A DNA stretch of 64,000 bases from Alkalibacterium sp. (GCA_020832185.1 JAFIFE010000006.1:1-64000); one strand, 5' to 3'; positions 26,591-35,580 are shown, counted from the first letter of the stretch. Translations and numbers: made by a program. Notes: generated by a model from the sequence alone, not told the origin.

Positions 26591-27913
26591 ATGAAAAAGA
26601 ATAACATTGTATTAGTCGGCGGAGGATCAACGTGGACTCCGGGAATCTTAAAAGCAATGACCACACACTTGGACGCATTTGCACTGAACCGAGTAGTCCT
26701 TTACGATATCGATGAAAAGCGTCAGGAAGTCATTGGTGAATTTGCCAAGATCTTATTTAAAGAAGAAGCACCAGAAGTAGAGGTCGTTTATACTACAGAT
26801 AAAGAAGTCGCCTATAAAGACGTTGACTTTGTATTCTGTCAGATGCGTACAGGCGGATTTGATATGCGTGAAAAAGATGAGAAAATTCCATTGAGTTTAG
26901 GTGTGATTGGACAGGAAACTTGCGGGCCTGGCGGATTTGCATACGGTCTGCGTTCAATCAAAGACATGGTGGAAATGGTCAAGGATGTTCGCAGACTGAG
27001 TCCTGATGCGTGGATTTTGAACTATACTAATCCGGCAGCAATCGTCGCGCTGGCATTAGATAAGATATTCCCAAAAGAAAATAAGATACTGAATATCTGT
27101 GATCAGCCGGTCAACTTGCTGCGTTCCTACTCTAAACTGATCGATCATGATGTGAACAAGCTTGAGCCTGTTTATTTTGGTCTGAATCACTTTGGATGGT
27201 TCACACACATTTACGATGAAACAGGAAAAGACAGAGCACCTGAGCTGAAAGAGATTATTTTGAAAGGCGGATTCAGACCTGTCGATGCAGAGCAGCGTGA
27301 TCAGTCATGGCTGGATACGTATGCGATGGTTGAAGATATGCTGACGGATTTCCCGGACTATCTTCCAAACACGTATCTGCAGTATTATCTGTACCCTGAA
27401 TATAAACTGTCCACATCTGATCCCAAACGCACACGAACAGATGAAGTAAGAGCAGGGCGCGAGAAAAATGTCTTTGCAGAGTGCCGACGCATTGTTGAAA
27501 ACGGCACAGCGAGAGATTCGAAAGTCGTTCATAACGATGCACATGGGGACATGATGGTCGAAGTGGCTGCTTCGATAGCAAACAACCTGCGTAAAACGTT
27601 CATTGTCATGGTCAGAAATGACGGCATCGTCTCAAACTTGCCGGATGACAGCATGGTCGAAGTGAATGCGTCATTAGGATCGAACGGTCCGGCGCCATAT
27701 GCAGTAGGAAAAATCGATACATTCTACAAGGGCTTAATCGAGAATCAGTATGCCTTTGAAAAACTGACAGTCGAAGCTTATATGGAGGAGTCTTACGGAA
27801 AGGCATTGCAGGCATTGACTTTAAATCGTACAATCGGGGATGCAAAAAAAGCACGTAAAGTCCTTGATGCGCTGATCGAAGCTAATGCAGAATACTGGCC
27901 TGAACTGAAATAA
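26591..27913 (+). CDS. GH4 6-phospho-alpha-glycosidase
   Basis: The 440-residue enzyme starts at ATG 26591, nine bases after AAAAGGGG; ATG 26582 abuts that site and is rejected. It has the NAD-binding LVGGGSTWTPG (residues 8-18) and the metal/catalytic Cys170 (NICDQP) and His200 (GLNHFGW) of family GH4, and its length matches maltose-6'-phosphate hydrolases of the GlvA type. GH4 enzymes use an oxidation-elimination mechanism with NAD+ and a divalent metal. It ends the PTS operon at a strong terminator. Confidence 0.88.
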   Translation: MKKNNIVLVGGGSTWTPGILKAMTTHLDAFALNRVVLYDIDEKRQEVIGEFAKILFKEEAPEVEVVYTTDKEVAYKDVDFVFCQMRTGGFDMREKDEKIPLSLGVIGQETCGPGGFAYGLRSIKDMVEMVKDVRRLSPDAWILNYTNPAAIVALALDKIFPKENKILNICDQPVNLLRSYSKLIDHDVNKLEPVYFGLNHFGWFTHIYDETGKDRAPELKEIILKGGFRPVDAEQRDQSWLDTYAMVEDMLTDFPDYLPNTYLQYYLYPEYKLSTSDPKRTRTDEVRAGREKNVFAECRRIVENGTARDSKVVHNDAHGDMMVEVAASIANNLRKTFIVMVRNDGIVSNLPDDSMVEVNASLGSNGPAPYAVGKIDTFYKGLIENQYAFEKLTVEAYMEESYGKALQALTLNRTIGDAKKARKVLDALIEANAEYWPELK

Positions 27914-27924
27914 TCAATGGAGGA

Positions 27925-27956
27925 AGCGTGACGGAGAGTTTCCGTCGCGCTTTTTT
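27925..27956 (+). terminator. Terminator of the PTS/glycosidase operon
   Basis: GCGTGACGG pairs with CCGTCGCGC (one T-G pair), followed by TTTTTT. Confidence 0.9.
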
Positions 27957-28016
27957 CATCTTCAGCACTTTTAGCTTAGATAATTGATAGATTACGGTAT
28001 AATTGAGGAGAAAACG

Positions 28017-28044
28017 TTTAGCTTATTGTATGGATTAAGCTAAA
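28017..28044. repeat. Perfect 9-bp inverted repeat
   Basis: TTTAGCTTA (28017-28025) and TAAGCTAAA (28036-28044) flank a 10-base loop. It opens the hairpin-rich gap before the glycerate kinase gene. Confidence 0.7.
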
Positions 28045-28057
28045 AGAGTGTTAATGT

Positions 28058-28330
28058 ACCCAGTCAAATAGAAAAAACGAACTGAGTGGGTGATATAGCG
28101 AGCTATATCTTCCAGTCGAAGAAGAATGTGGCATGACTTGGAGCTATAACGCAATATAGCTCCAAGTGAGAAGAAAAAATTCACTGACTGGTAGATATAA
28201 AGGGATGTATCGCCTACTCAATAATAAATAAAGACTGAGTGGGCGATACAAGCTCATATAGAATCAAGTCAGCATCAAATACGGTCTGACTTAGCTCTAT
28301 AGATAGAATGGAGCTAAGAAAATCATTAGA
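28058..28330. repeat. Two tandem ~153-bp imperfect repeats, each with strong hairpins
   Basis: ACTGAGTGGG recurs at 28081 and 28234, and GACTT plus an AGCT-rich stem recurs at 28135 and 28288, a 153-bp spacing. Copy 1 can form ACCCAGTCA/TGAGTGGGT, GATATAGC/GCTATATC (28092-28109) and a perfect 13-bp stem at 28136-28167. Copy 2 can form a 15-bp stem TGTATCGCCTACTCA/TGAGTGGGCGATACA (28206-28250, one G-T pair) and CTTAGCTCT/GGAGCTAAG (28290-28318). No T run follows, so these are not simple terminators. They may be a regulatory RNA leader of the glycerate kinase gene or a BOX/REP-like repeat. Confidence 0.75.
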
Positions 28331-28351
28331 CGGTAAAAGGGAGGAACAAAT

Positions 28352-29476
28352 GTGAAAATCATCGCAGCGATCGATTCATTCAAGGGTTCAATGACGAGTG
28401 AGCGAGCCAATCAGGCAGTCATTGATGCACTTCCGCAACACGAGGTCCATAGTTTTCCAATAGCAGACGGAGGCGAAGGAACGGTGGATGCGTTCGTAGC
28501 CACGGAACAAGGCGAACTGATGACGCAGACTATAACTGGTGTTAACGGAGAGTCTTACCAAGGCAAATGGGGGTGGATCGAAAAAGACAAGACGGCCATT
28601 ATCGAAGTCGCAGAAGGTGCCGGAATCATTCAGGCTAACGAAGACACATTTCACCCTGAAAACCACACAAGTTTTGGTGTGGGAGAGCAAATCAGACAGG
28701 CGCTCGATCATGGGGCAGAAACAATCATTCTCGGCTTAGGCGGAAGTGCGACAACAGATGGTGGGATGGGACTCCTGCAGGCGTTAGGCGCTGTGTTTAA
28801 AGGGCGGGAAGAGAATGTTCTGCCGATCTTGCCTGTTGATTTATCAGCCGTCAGTTCGATCGAAACCACAAGCTTAGATTCGCGGCTTAAAGAAGTCAAC
28901 TGGCAGCTGGCTTCTGACGTGGCGAATCCACTCCTTGGAGAATCTGGGGCGGTCTACGTATTTGGAGAACAAAAGGGACTATCTAAAGATGAACTGTCAT
29001 CATATGACGAAGCAATGACCCGATTTGCTAACCTGGTTTCGCAGACCACTCAAACGGATGAGCGCGAAACACAAGGCGCTGGTGCTGCTGGCGGAATTGG
29101 ATTTGCCGCATTATCATTCTTCAATTGTACATTTCAAAGCGGACTTACATTACTGGCGGAGAGAGGAAGGTTTAAAGACCTTCTGACTGATGCAGATCTG
29201 GTGATTACGGGTGAAGGGAAATTCGATACCCAGTCACTTCAAGGCAAAGTCCCGATCGGTATCAGTCGTTTGTGTAAAGAGGCTGGGATTCCCGTCCTTT
29301 TATTCGCAGGGAAAATTGAAGAGGGACTGACAGAAGTGACTGAAGAAAATATCCAGGCTGTCATCCCGATCGTTGATGCGCCAATGCCTTTAAAAGAAGC
29401 CATGATGCGGGGACCGGAGCTGCTGGGACGCGCAGTGACACGTGCCTTTCGTCTGATAGATCTAGACAGAACATAG
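28352..29476 (+). CDS. Glycerate kinase (GlxK/GarK family)
   Basis: The 374-residue enzyme phosphorylates D-glycerate to a phosphoglycerate that enters glycolysis. Family features are the N-terminal IIAAIDSFKGSMTSERAN, ADGGEGTVDAF, the glycine-rich LGLGGSATTDGGMG and VITGEGKFDTQS. Start is GTG 28352 after AAAAGGGAGG. A terminator and the hairpin repeats separate it from the PTS operon, so it has its own transcript, but its position supports a pathway that releases glycerate from sugar-glycerate conjugates. Confidence 0.93.
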   Translation: MKIIAAIDSFKGSMTSERANQAVIDALPQHEVHSFPIADGGEGTVDAFVATEQGELMTQTITGVNGESYQGKWGWIEKDKTAIIEVAEGAGIIQANEDTFHPENHTSFGVGEQIRQALDHGAETIILGLGGSATTDGGMGLLQALGAVFKGREENVLPILPVDLSAVSSIETTSLDSRLKEVNWQLASDVANPLLGESGAVYVFGEQKGLSKDELSSYDEAMTRFANLVSQTTQTDERETQGAGAAGGIGFAALSFFNCTFQSGLTLLAERGRFKDLLTDADLVITGEGKFDTQSLQGKVPIGISRLCKEAGIPVLLFAGKIEEGLTEVTEENIQAVIPIVDAPMPLKEAMMRGPELLGRAVTRAFRLIDLDRT

Positions 29477-29565
29477 GGGGTAACCAGTTCTGAAGCTAAA
29501 TCTTTCTTGAAAAGTCGGGTTAGCTGTTAAACTAATAGTGAAATGTTTTTAAAGGAGGGCCTCAC

Positions 29566-30447
29566 ATGCTGGAATGGATAAACAGGTACACGGAAGCCTA
29601 TCCGTTAGCTGCGAATATTGTCATTTTTGCTCTGGTGACAGTCGGTCTGCTTATTTTCAGACGGCTGATATTAAACAGAATGTACAAACATCTCAAGCAT
29701 ACAAGCAACTGGTATGTGACACGCAAAGTAGCTAAATGGATCAATAACCTTGTTATCGTCATTCTTTTTCTATACGTCTTTGGAAGTAATCTGACAGGGT
29801 TCACAACTGCTATAGGACTTGCCGGTGCGGGTGTAACCTATGCACTTAGGGAAGTCATTGTCAGCTTTGCGGGATGGTTTGCGATTTTATTCGGAGACTT
29901 TTTTAATACGGGAGATCGGGTCCTCTTGGGCAGCACAAAAGGTGACGTGATCGATATCGGTGTCCTGCGCACAACCTTGATGGAAATGCAGGAATGGGTG
30001 GATGGGGATCAGTATACAGGACGCATAGTCCGTGTATCCAACAGCTCCATTTTTACTTCGCCAGTGTACAATTATACGGCAGACTTTCAGTTCTTGTGGG
30101 ATGAGATACATATTCCACTCCGATTCAGCAGCGACATCGACTATGCACGAGTAATGCTTCTGGACGTAGCGGAAAACGTAATCGGGACCTATCATGAGCA
30201 GTCTGAACGGGAGTGGACAGAAATGAAGCGCCGTTTCCGCATTGAAAATGCCTCGCTTAAACCACAGGTATTTGTCTCTTTTGATGATAACTGGGTAAAA
30301 GTCAGCTTGCGTTATATCGTCGGAACGAGAGAGCGGCGTAAGGTAAGAGATGAATTATTTAGAACCATTTTAAAAAGAATCAAAGCTTCTGAAGAAAAAC
30401 TTCAGCTTGCATCAGAAACTATTGAAATCGTGCCATCGGAAGATTAA
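29566..30447 (+). CDS. Small-conductance mechanosensitive channel (MscS family)
   Basis: The 293-residue protein has three N-terminal membrane segments (about 18-36, 62-79 and 85-110), the Gly/Ala-rich pore helix GLAGAGVTYALREVIVSFAG and the beta-domain entry GDFFNTGDRV, as in MscS. It protects cells from hypo-osmotic shock by releasing solutes. ATG 29566 follows AAAGGAGGG. It is a single gene between the glycerate kinase gene and a terminator. Confidence 0.88.
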   Translation: MLEWINRYTEAYPLAANIVIFALVTVGLLIFRRLILNRMYKHLKHTSNWYVTRKVAKWINNLVIVILFLYVFGSNLTGFTTAIGLAGAGVTYALREVIVSFAGWFAILFGDFFNTGDRVLLGSTKGDVIDIGVLRTTLMEMQEWVDGDQYTGRIVRVSNSSIFTSPVYNYTADFQFLWDEIHIPLRFSSDIDYARVMLLDVAENVIGTYHEQSEREWTEMKRRFRIENASLKPQVFVSFDDNWVKVSLRYIVGTRERRKVRDELFRTILKRIKASEEKLQLASETIEIVPSED

Positions 30448-30463
30448 ACTGAATACTAATTAA

Positions 30464-30494
30464 ACGTCTGAAAGCCTTATTTCAGGCGTTTTTA
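30464..30494 (+). terminator. Terminator after the MscS gene
   Basis: ACGTCTGAAA (30464-30473) pairs with TTTCAGGCGT (30480-30489), followed by TTTTT. Confidence 0.85.
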
Positions 30495-30533
30495 CATAAG
30501 CAACAACTAGATTAATAGTGAGGACGTGAAAAG

Positions 30534-31340
30534 ATGGGAATAGAATTGATCAAGAAGACCCCCTTCCCCCATACTGTGAAGTCACTGGCAGAGGACTTGA
30601 CAAGGTGTGGGCTAACAGCTGATTCGGTGGTGCTGATTCATACATCCTTATCACAAGTGGGATGGATAAATGGAGGCGCAATGGCATTTGTGGATGCTCT
30701 GATGGAAGTGGTCGACGAATCAAGAGGTACGATTGTGATGCCGTCACAAACCGGTGATTGGAGTGACCCGTCCAGGTGGCAGTACCCGCCTGTACCTGAA
30801 AGCTGGTGGGAGACGATACGGGAAACCATGCCTGCTTTTGACCCGGTCAAAACTCCATGCCCGTATATGGGTGCCGTAGCCAATCTGTTTCGGACGTATC
30901 CCAATGTGTACCGTAGCAGCCATCCAGCGGTCTCTTTTTCAGCATGGGGGAAGGATGCAAAAGACATCACAGCGGACCACAGTTTAAACTTTGGATTGGG
31001 CGAACAATCGCCACTAAAAAAACTCTATGAGATAGATGCACAGGTATTATCGATCGGAACAGATTACGATACCTCAACAGCTATGCACCTAGGGGAGTAC
31101 AGAGCACCGAATCCGCCATTAAAAGAAGAAGGCGCAGCGATTTTAGAAAACGGACAACGCGTCTGGCGAACCTATGAAGACATCGACTTGGATGAAGACC
31201 AGTTTAAAGCAGTAGGGAAGAGGCTGGAAAAAGACGGGTTAGTTAAAGAAGGAACCATCGGAAACGCTCAGACAAGACTCTATAGCCTTAGAAGTGCCGT
31301 AGATTATGCCGAACAGCATTTTACAGCGTTCAGACAATGA
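30534..31340 (+). CDS. AAC(3)-family N-acetyltransferase
   Basis: The 268-residue protein fits the antibiotic_NAT (AAC(3)/YokD) family: VVLIHTSLSQVGWINGG near residue 32, GTIVMPSQTGDWSDPS, and the RSSHPAVSFSAWGKDA block with the catalytic-region His, then EQSPLKKLYEIDAQVLSIG. Members acetylate the 3-amino group of aminoglycosides, but many chromosomal homologues confer no resistance. The start ATG follows GTGAGGACG. A GNAT gene follows 31 bases later and may be cotranscribed. Confidence 0.87.
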   Translation: MGIELIKKTPFPHTVKSLAEDLTRCGLTADSVVLIHTSLSQVGWINGGAMAFVDALMEVVDESRGTIVMPSQTGDWSDPSRWQYPPVPESWWETIRETMPAFDPVKTPCPYMGAVANLFRTYPNVYRSSHPAVSFSAWGKDAKDITADHSLNFGLGEQSPLKKLYEIDAQVLSIGTDYDTSTAMHLGEYRAPNPPLKEEGAAILENGQRVWRTYEDIDLDEDQFKAVGKRLEKDGLVKEGTIGNAQTRLYSLRSAVDYAEQHFTAFRQ

Positions 31341-31371
31341 GCTGATACATTTAAGAAATGAGGGGCTAAAA

Positions 31372-31896
31372 TTGAATATAACATTTAGAAAAGCTGGCCT
31401 GGAAGACCTGGACAGCCTGCAGGAAATCAGTATTGAAACGTTTAAAGACACTTTTGAAAAAGACAACTCAGAGGAAAACATGAACGCCTACCTAGATAAA
31501 GCCTGTACAAAAGAGCAGCTCGAAAAAGAACTCAAGACACCTGGCTCAGCCTTTTTTTATCTAGATGTAAAAGGGGAACTGGCAGGGTATTTAAAAGTGA
31601 ATGAGGGAGAGGCACAGACAGAGGCTTTTGATGATAATGGACTTGAAATCGAACGTATTTATATTCGAACGGGGTATAAGAGGCAGGGACTGGGCACTGC
31701 TCTTTTAAACAAAGCGATCGCTATTGCAGAAAAAAATGTCAGAAGCTCCGTCTGGTTAGGGGTCTGGGAACACAATCAGCCGGCATTAGCCTTTTATAAG
31801 AAAATGGGATTTGAAAAAGTGGGGGCGCATGCGTTCTACATGGGCGATGATAAGCAGACTGACTTTATCATGCGCAAAAAATTGGCCAGACTGTAA
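31372..31896 (+). CDS. GNAT family N-acetyltransferase, PaiA-like
   Basis: The 174-residue protein starts at TTG 31372 (MNITFRKAGLEDLD) after GAGGGG; upstream in-frame codons run into the preceding gene. It has the GNAT core: EIERIYIRTGYKRQGLGTALL with the acetyl-CoA-binding R/Q-x-x-G-x-G/A loop and NQPALAFYKKMGFEKVG. It resembles PaiA-type polyamine/small-molecule acetyltransferases in length and sequence. It probably shares a transcript with the AAC(3)-like gene. Confidence 0.8.
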   Translation: MNITFRKAGLEDLDSLQEISIETFKDTFEKDNSEENMNAYLDKACTKEQLEKELKTPGSAFFYLDVKGELAGYLKVNEGEAQTEAFDDNGLEIERIYIRTGYKRQGLGTALLNKAIAIAEKNVRSSVWLGVWEHNQPALAFYKKMGFEKVGAHAFYMGDDKQTDFIMRKKLARL

Positions 31897-31934
31897 GCTT
31901 TGCAAGGAAAACTGTACAAGTTTCAGAAAACGGA

Positions 31935-31963
31935 TTGTTTTTTTCAGGCCGAACTGGTATAGT
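31935..31963 (+). promoter_or_regulatory. Predicted promoter of the TPP-riboswitch transcript
   Basis: TTGTTT (31935-31940), a 17-base spacer and TATAGT (31958-31963), with TG one base upstream of the -10 box, make a good extended -10 promoter about 30 bases before the aptamer. Confidence 0.75.
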
Positions 31964-31994
31964 TTCTTTGTTACACCAAAACTAAATACGAATG

Positions 31995-32077
31995 ATCCTG
32001 GGAGTCTTTTTAAGAAGGCTGAGAGTGATGTATATCAGACCAGTAACCTGATCAGCGTAATGGCTGCGTAGGGAGTA
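31995..32077 (+). promoter_or_regulatory. TPP (THI-box) riboswitch
   Basis: The conserved aptamer blocks occur in order: GGGAGTC, GGCTGAGAG, ACCAGTAACCTGATC and GCGTAATGGCTGCGTAGGGAG (split by a base here and there). This is the thiamine pyrophosphate riboswitch, which lowers expression when TPP is abundant. It precedes ykoF by about 55 bases. The expression platform is not obvious; sequestration of the AGGAGG at 32118-32123 or early termination at the T run at 32105-32112 are both possible. Confidence 0.95.
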
Positions 32078-32132
32078 TCTATATATTATGGCTCTTTCCT
32101 ATGGATTTTTTTCGTTAGGAGGAGTTTTTTTC

Positions 32133-32762
32133 ATGTCAAAAAACTATGTCAACTACGGAAAATGTTCAGCTGGAAAACCTGGTTCCACTATGGAAATTAC
32201 AGGCGTTCGCTTCAACTTGTCACCAATGAGTGATCAGTTTGAAACGATAATTCTAGATGCAATACACAAAGTCGATTTATCGAAAGTATGGGCCGAAACG
32301 GATCATATTTCTACGGTATATCGCGGCAAAGAAGAAGCCGTGTTCGATACATTGAAAGCTGCGTTCGTATTTGCGTACAAAAAGGGCGTGCATATGACGC
32401 TTGAAGCAACCATCTCAAAAGGATGTCCAGGAGACAGCGACAGTGACTATACGCTGGAAATGGATGACCCTAGAGTGAACAAAGAAGAAAGCAGCGCCAT
32501 CGATTTTCCCGTTATCGGTAAATTTGCCTTGTATCCGATGGGCTCTGACAACTACATGGGCACAATCGCTGAAGTTGTCAATGAAGGCATCGACCGAGGC
32601 GTGGTGACTGGGTCTGGTCATTACGGAACGAACCTCGGTGGGAGCGTTCAGGAAGTCTTCGATTATCTGGAATACGTGTCTAACAAAGTCGGCAGCGAAG
32701 TCAGTCACTACGTCAGTCAAATCACATTGCACTGTAACGTGCCAGAAGGAGATATAAAATGA
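32133..32762 (+). CDS. ykoF: YkoF-type thiamine-precursor (HMP) binding protein
   Basis: The 209-residue protein starts at ATG 32133 nine bases after AGGAGG; an upstream ATG at 32088 lies in the riboswitch leader and is rejected. YkoF has two related ferredoxin-like halves; here ITGVRFNLSPMSDQFETIILDAI and IGKFALYPMGSDNYMGTIAEVV are the two repeats. It binds thiamine or its pyrimidine HMP in the cytosol and accompanies the YkoEDC transporter. Its stop overlaps ykoE by ATGA, and the TPP riboswitch controls it. Confidence 0.93.
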   Translation: MSKNYVNYGKCSAGKPGSTMEITGVRFNLSPMSDQFETIILDAIHKVDLSKVWAETDHISTVYRGKEEAVFDTLKAAFVFAYKKGVHMTLEATISKGCPGDSDSDYTLEMDDPRVNKEESSAIDFPVIGKFALYPMGSDNYMGTIAEVVNEGIDRGVVTGSGHYGTNLGGSVQEVFDYLEYVSNKVGSEVSHYVSQITLHCNVPEGDIK

Positions 32763-33346
32763 ACAGAAACAAGTTAACTTTACGTGACTATTTACTGATG
32801 GCACTCATCTCTGTTGTATTTGGAGTGGTTTATCTTCTCGCTGTCTACGCGGGGACAGCTTTAACGACTATTTTGACGCCAATGGGACTGGGTGTACTCG
32901 GGTATGAGCCTTTTTACGGTATCTGGTACATGGCGGCAATCATCACGACTTACCTTATACGCAAGCCGCTTGTCGGAATTGTGACCGAAGTGATTGCAGC
33001 ATTGATTGAAGTACTGCTGGGAAATATGTTCGGTGTCATGGTTCTGGTTTCAGCTTTCATACAGGGTGTAGGTGTCGAACTGCCTTTCACTTTCACAAAA
33101 TATGAAAACTATTCTTACAAAGTGGCGATGGCGTCTGCTGTTTCCGCTACAGTGTTGTCTTTCCTGTGGACAGGCTTTAGAAGCAACTACCTGGCTATGG
33201 ACTGGCGAATCGTTGTAGCAATATTTGTTATCCGATTACTGAGCGCGCTGTTCTTTACAGGCTACTTATCCAAACTGATTTGCGACAAACTCGATAAGGC
33301 AGGTATTTTAGCGAATCATTTGAATACCAGTGAAGTCAGTGACTAA
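32759..33346 (+). CDS. ykoE: ECF transporter S component YkoE (HMP/thiamine)
   Basis: The 195-residue membrane protein has five to six hydrophobic helices and the Asn/Arg-poor S-component layout; YGIWYMAAIITTYLIRKPLVG and LLGNMFGVMVLVSAFIQGVGVELPF are typical of YkoE. It captures hydroxymethylpyrimidine or thiamine outside the cell and passes it through the YkoC/YkoD motor. It overlaps ykoF at its start and ykoD at its end, so all four genes are translationally coupled. Confidence 0.92.
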   Translation: MNRNKLTLRDYLLMALISVVFGVVYLLAVYAGTALTTILTPMGLGVLGYEPFYGIWYMAAIITTYLIRKPLVGIVTEVIAALIEVLLGNMFGVMVLVSAFIQGVGVELPFTFTKYENYSYKVAMASAVSATVLSFLWTGFRSNYLAMDWRIVVAIFVIRLLSALFFTGYLSKLICDKLDKAGILANHLNTSEVSD

Positions 33347-34808
33347 ACAAACCTTATCTGTCAAAAATCTGTCATTCCAGATCGGTGGTAAAAAAGTGAT
33401 GGACTCAGTCAGCTTCGATATCCATGAAGGCGAAATAGTTCTCCTTTGCGGGACTAGTGGAAGCGGGAAGAGCACACTGGCCAATACCATAAACGGCTAC
33501 TTTCCTGAATATGGGGGACAGCAAATCGTATCGCACATCAAAATTAGAAATGAAGATGTTCAGCATCTGTCTGTTGTGGAACGGTCAGACTATGTCCGGA
33601 CACTATTTCAAAATGCCCGACTATCTTTCAGTATGAAAACTCTGCGTGAAGAAATGGTGTTCTGTCTGGAAAATAACCGAGTTGACACTGAAAAAATAGA
33701 TGACATCATCGAGAGAAAAGTAAGAGAACTGGCACTTGAATACCTGCTTGACCGGTCGTTTGACGACATGTCGGGTGGAGAACTCCAGCGTGCGGCTTTT
33801 GTCTGCGCAGACTTAGTCGATGTCCCTCTTTATATCATGGATGAACCTTTCGCCAATGTGGATGAGGAGACCATTTTGGATTATATGGGGTATATGAAGG
33901 CTATTGTTGCTAAAGGAAAGTCTATCATTATTATTGATCATCATGTCTCGCGGTGGGACTGGGTGGACCGCTGGCTTCTGTTGGACAGTAATCAGCAGCT
34001 CCACGACCTGTCTCTTCTCCAGTCTGATCAGATAAAGCAGGATTTACTGACAAAAGAAGGGATCAAAGTGGCGGCTTCGTCGATTCCAGTAAAAAATAAA
34101 GCAAGTGAAGAGGTTTTATTGAAACTGGAAGATTTGTCGGTTTTTCATAAGAACGTCAAACGGCACTCTTTATTCAAAAAAGAGACACAAACCACTATGC
34201 TGATCGAAAATGCACAGTTTAATTTAAATAAGGGGTCTCTGACTGCTCTCGTTGGACCGAGCGGCATCGGCAAATCCTCTTTATTCAAAGCGATATTGAA
34301 TGTTACACCCTATTCTGGAACTATCCGACTTCAGGGACAAGATATCAGAAAAATGAAAGCCAGAGACTTGTATGCCAAAGTCGGACTGGTTTTCCAGGAT
34401 CCTTCTCTGCAGTTCGTCAAGACAAATATCCTGGCTGAGATGGTTCTGAGTTTGACAGCTTGGGGAAAAGAGGGTAACGAAGAAGAAGCAGAAAGAGACG
34501 CAAAAGAACTGCTGAAACGGCATCACTTTGAGAATAAAGCCGATCAGTCACCCTGGGTATTGAGTCAGGGTCAGCAGCGCCGCTTAGCCGTTATCTGTAT
34601 GACGGTAGGCGAGCAGCAGCTGCTTCTGGTAGACGAACCAACATACGGACAGGACGCCAGAAACGCTCAGAAAATCATGGATAAACTACATGAACTTTGC
34701 CGCCAGGGAATGACCTGTTTATTCACCAGTCACGACTTTGAGTTAGTGGATGCTTATGCGGATAAAATCTATGAAATCAAGGACAAGAAGGTGATCCAAA
34801 CCAGATGA
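33330..34808 (+). CDS. ykoD: ECF transporter duplicated ATPase YkoD
   Basis: The 492-residue protein is a fusion of two ABC ATPase domains. Domain 1 has Walker A GTSGSGKST, signature MSGGELQRAAF and DEPFANVD; domain 2 (from about residue 260) has GPSGIGKSS, LSQGQQRRLAVI and LLVDEPTYGQD. Start is GTG 33330 or GTG 33339; both overlap the ykoE end and neither has a strong ribosome binding site. It energises HMP/thiamine uptake with YkoC and YkoE. Confidence 0.92.
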   Translation: MKSVTKQTLSVKNLSFQIGGKKVMDSVSFDIHEGEIVLLCGTSGSGKSTLANTINGYFPEYGGQQIVSHIKIRNEDVQHLSVVERSDYVRTLFQNARLSFSMKTLREEMVFCLENNRVDTEKIDDIIERKVRELALEYLLDRSFDDMSGGELQRAAFVCADLVDVPLYIMDEPFANVDEETILDYMGYMKAIVAKGKSIIIIDHHVSRWDWVDRWLLLDSNQQLHDLSLLQSDQIKQDLLTKEGIKVAASSIPVKNKASEEVLLKLEDLSVFHKNVKRHSLFKKETQTTMLIENAQFNLNKGSLTALVGPSGIGKSSLFKAILNVTPYSGTIRLQGQDIRKMKARDLYAKVGLVFQDPSLQFVKTNILAEMVLSLTAWGKEGNEEEAERDAKELLKRHHFENKADQSPWVLSQGQQRRLAVICMTVGEQQLLLVDEPTYGQDARNAQKIMDKLHELCRQGMTCLFTSHDFELVDAYADKIYEIKDKKVIQTR

Positions 34809-35515
34809 TCGATTCAATCAATCCAACAGCTAAAACTGTCGGCATACTGCTGGGTTCCATCATTTTAGGGCTGACCTTTCAGTGGGAAATCAATTTATTT
34901 GTGATACTGCTCTGTCTGCTTTTTCTCATCACATCTAAACGGACAGACCCCGCAAAATTATCGAAGATCATGATCCCGATCGCGCTTATTTCAATCAGCT
35001 ATTTTTTTACTGGCTGGCTGTTCAGTTCAGAACAGGCCTTGTTTGCAGGGGCGAGTGACCCGGCGACTATAATAGGCGGGAATGATTTGACTAATGGGTT
35101 GAACTTAAGTACGCGAGTCTTATCTTTTGCGATGCTGGGCATTAGCTACAGCCTCACGACTGATTCAGGTGAACTGATTGCCAGTTTTATCCAGCAGGCA
35201 AAGATGCCCATGAAGATGGGATACGCTATCTTAACTGCTATTAATTTGACCTCTCTGATTCACAGAGAATATGATAACTCCAAGCTGGCTCTGCAAGTGA
35301 GAAATATTCCAGTCAAGCCCTTCGATACCAAACCGCTATTCACTATGATGGTCCGAATGATCAGGTGGTCTGAACGACTGGCATTGGCGATGGAGGCAAA
35401 AGGATTCAGTGAAGATCGAGTGATGCAGATGCAAATGACGATTAAAGCAAAAGACATTTTGTTTTCAGTCGGGCTACCTGTTTTAATAGCTGTCATGGGA
35501 TTTGTCATTTTATAA
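34805..35515 (+). CDS. ykoC: ECF transporter transmembrane component YkoC
   Basis: This 236-residue EcfT-type scaffold has about five membrane segments and the two ATPase-contacting motifs LQVRNIPVKP and AMEAKGFSED. The ATG overlaps the ykoD stop. It completes the TPP-regulated ykoFEDC operon, which ends at a clear terminator (35528-35580). Confidence 0.92.
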   Translation: MIDSINPTAKTVGILLGSIILGLTFQWEINLFVILLCLLFLITSKRTDPAKLSKIMIPIALISISYFFTGWLFSSEQALFAGASDPATIIGGNDLTNGLNLSTRVLSFAMLGISYSLTTDSGELIASFIQQAKMPMKMGYAILTAINLTSLIHREYDNSKLALQVRNIPVKPFDTKPLFTMMVRMIRWSERLALAMEAKGFSEDRVMQMQMTIKAKDILFSVGLPVLIAVMGFVIL

Positions 35516-35527
35516 AGGAACTAAAGA

Positions 35528-35580
35528 AGCCGTTCTTTACTAAGGTATAATCCTTGGGAAAGAACGGCTCTTATTGTTTC
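35528..35580 (+). terminator. Terminator of ykoFEDC
   Basis: GCCGTTCTTT and AAAGAACGGC form a perfect 10-bp stem, followed by a weak T-rich tail (TCTTATTGTTT). Confidence 0.75.

Noticed and set aside
30534-31340. Aminoglycoside resistance
   Set aside because: Family membership is clear, but chromosomal homologues often give no resistance, and nothing in the context supports a resistance role.
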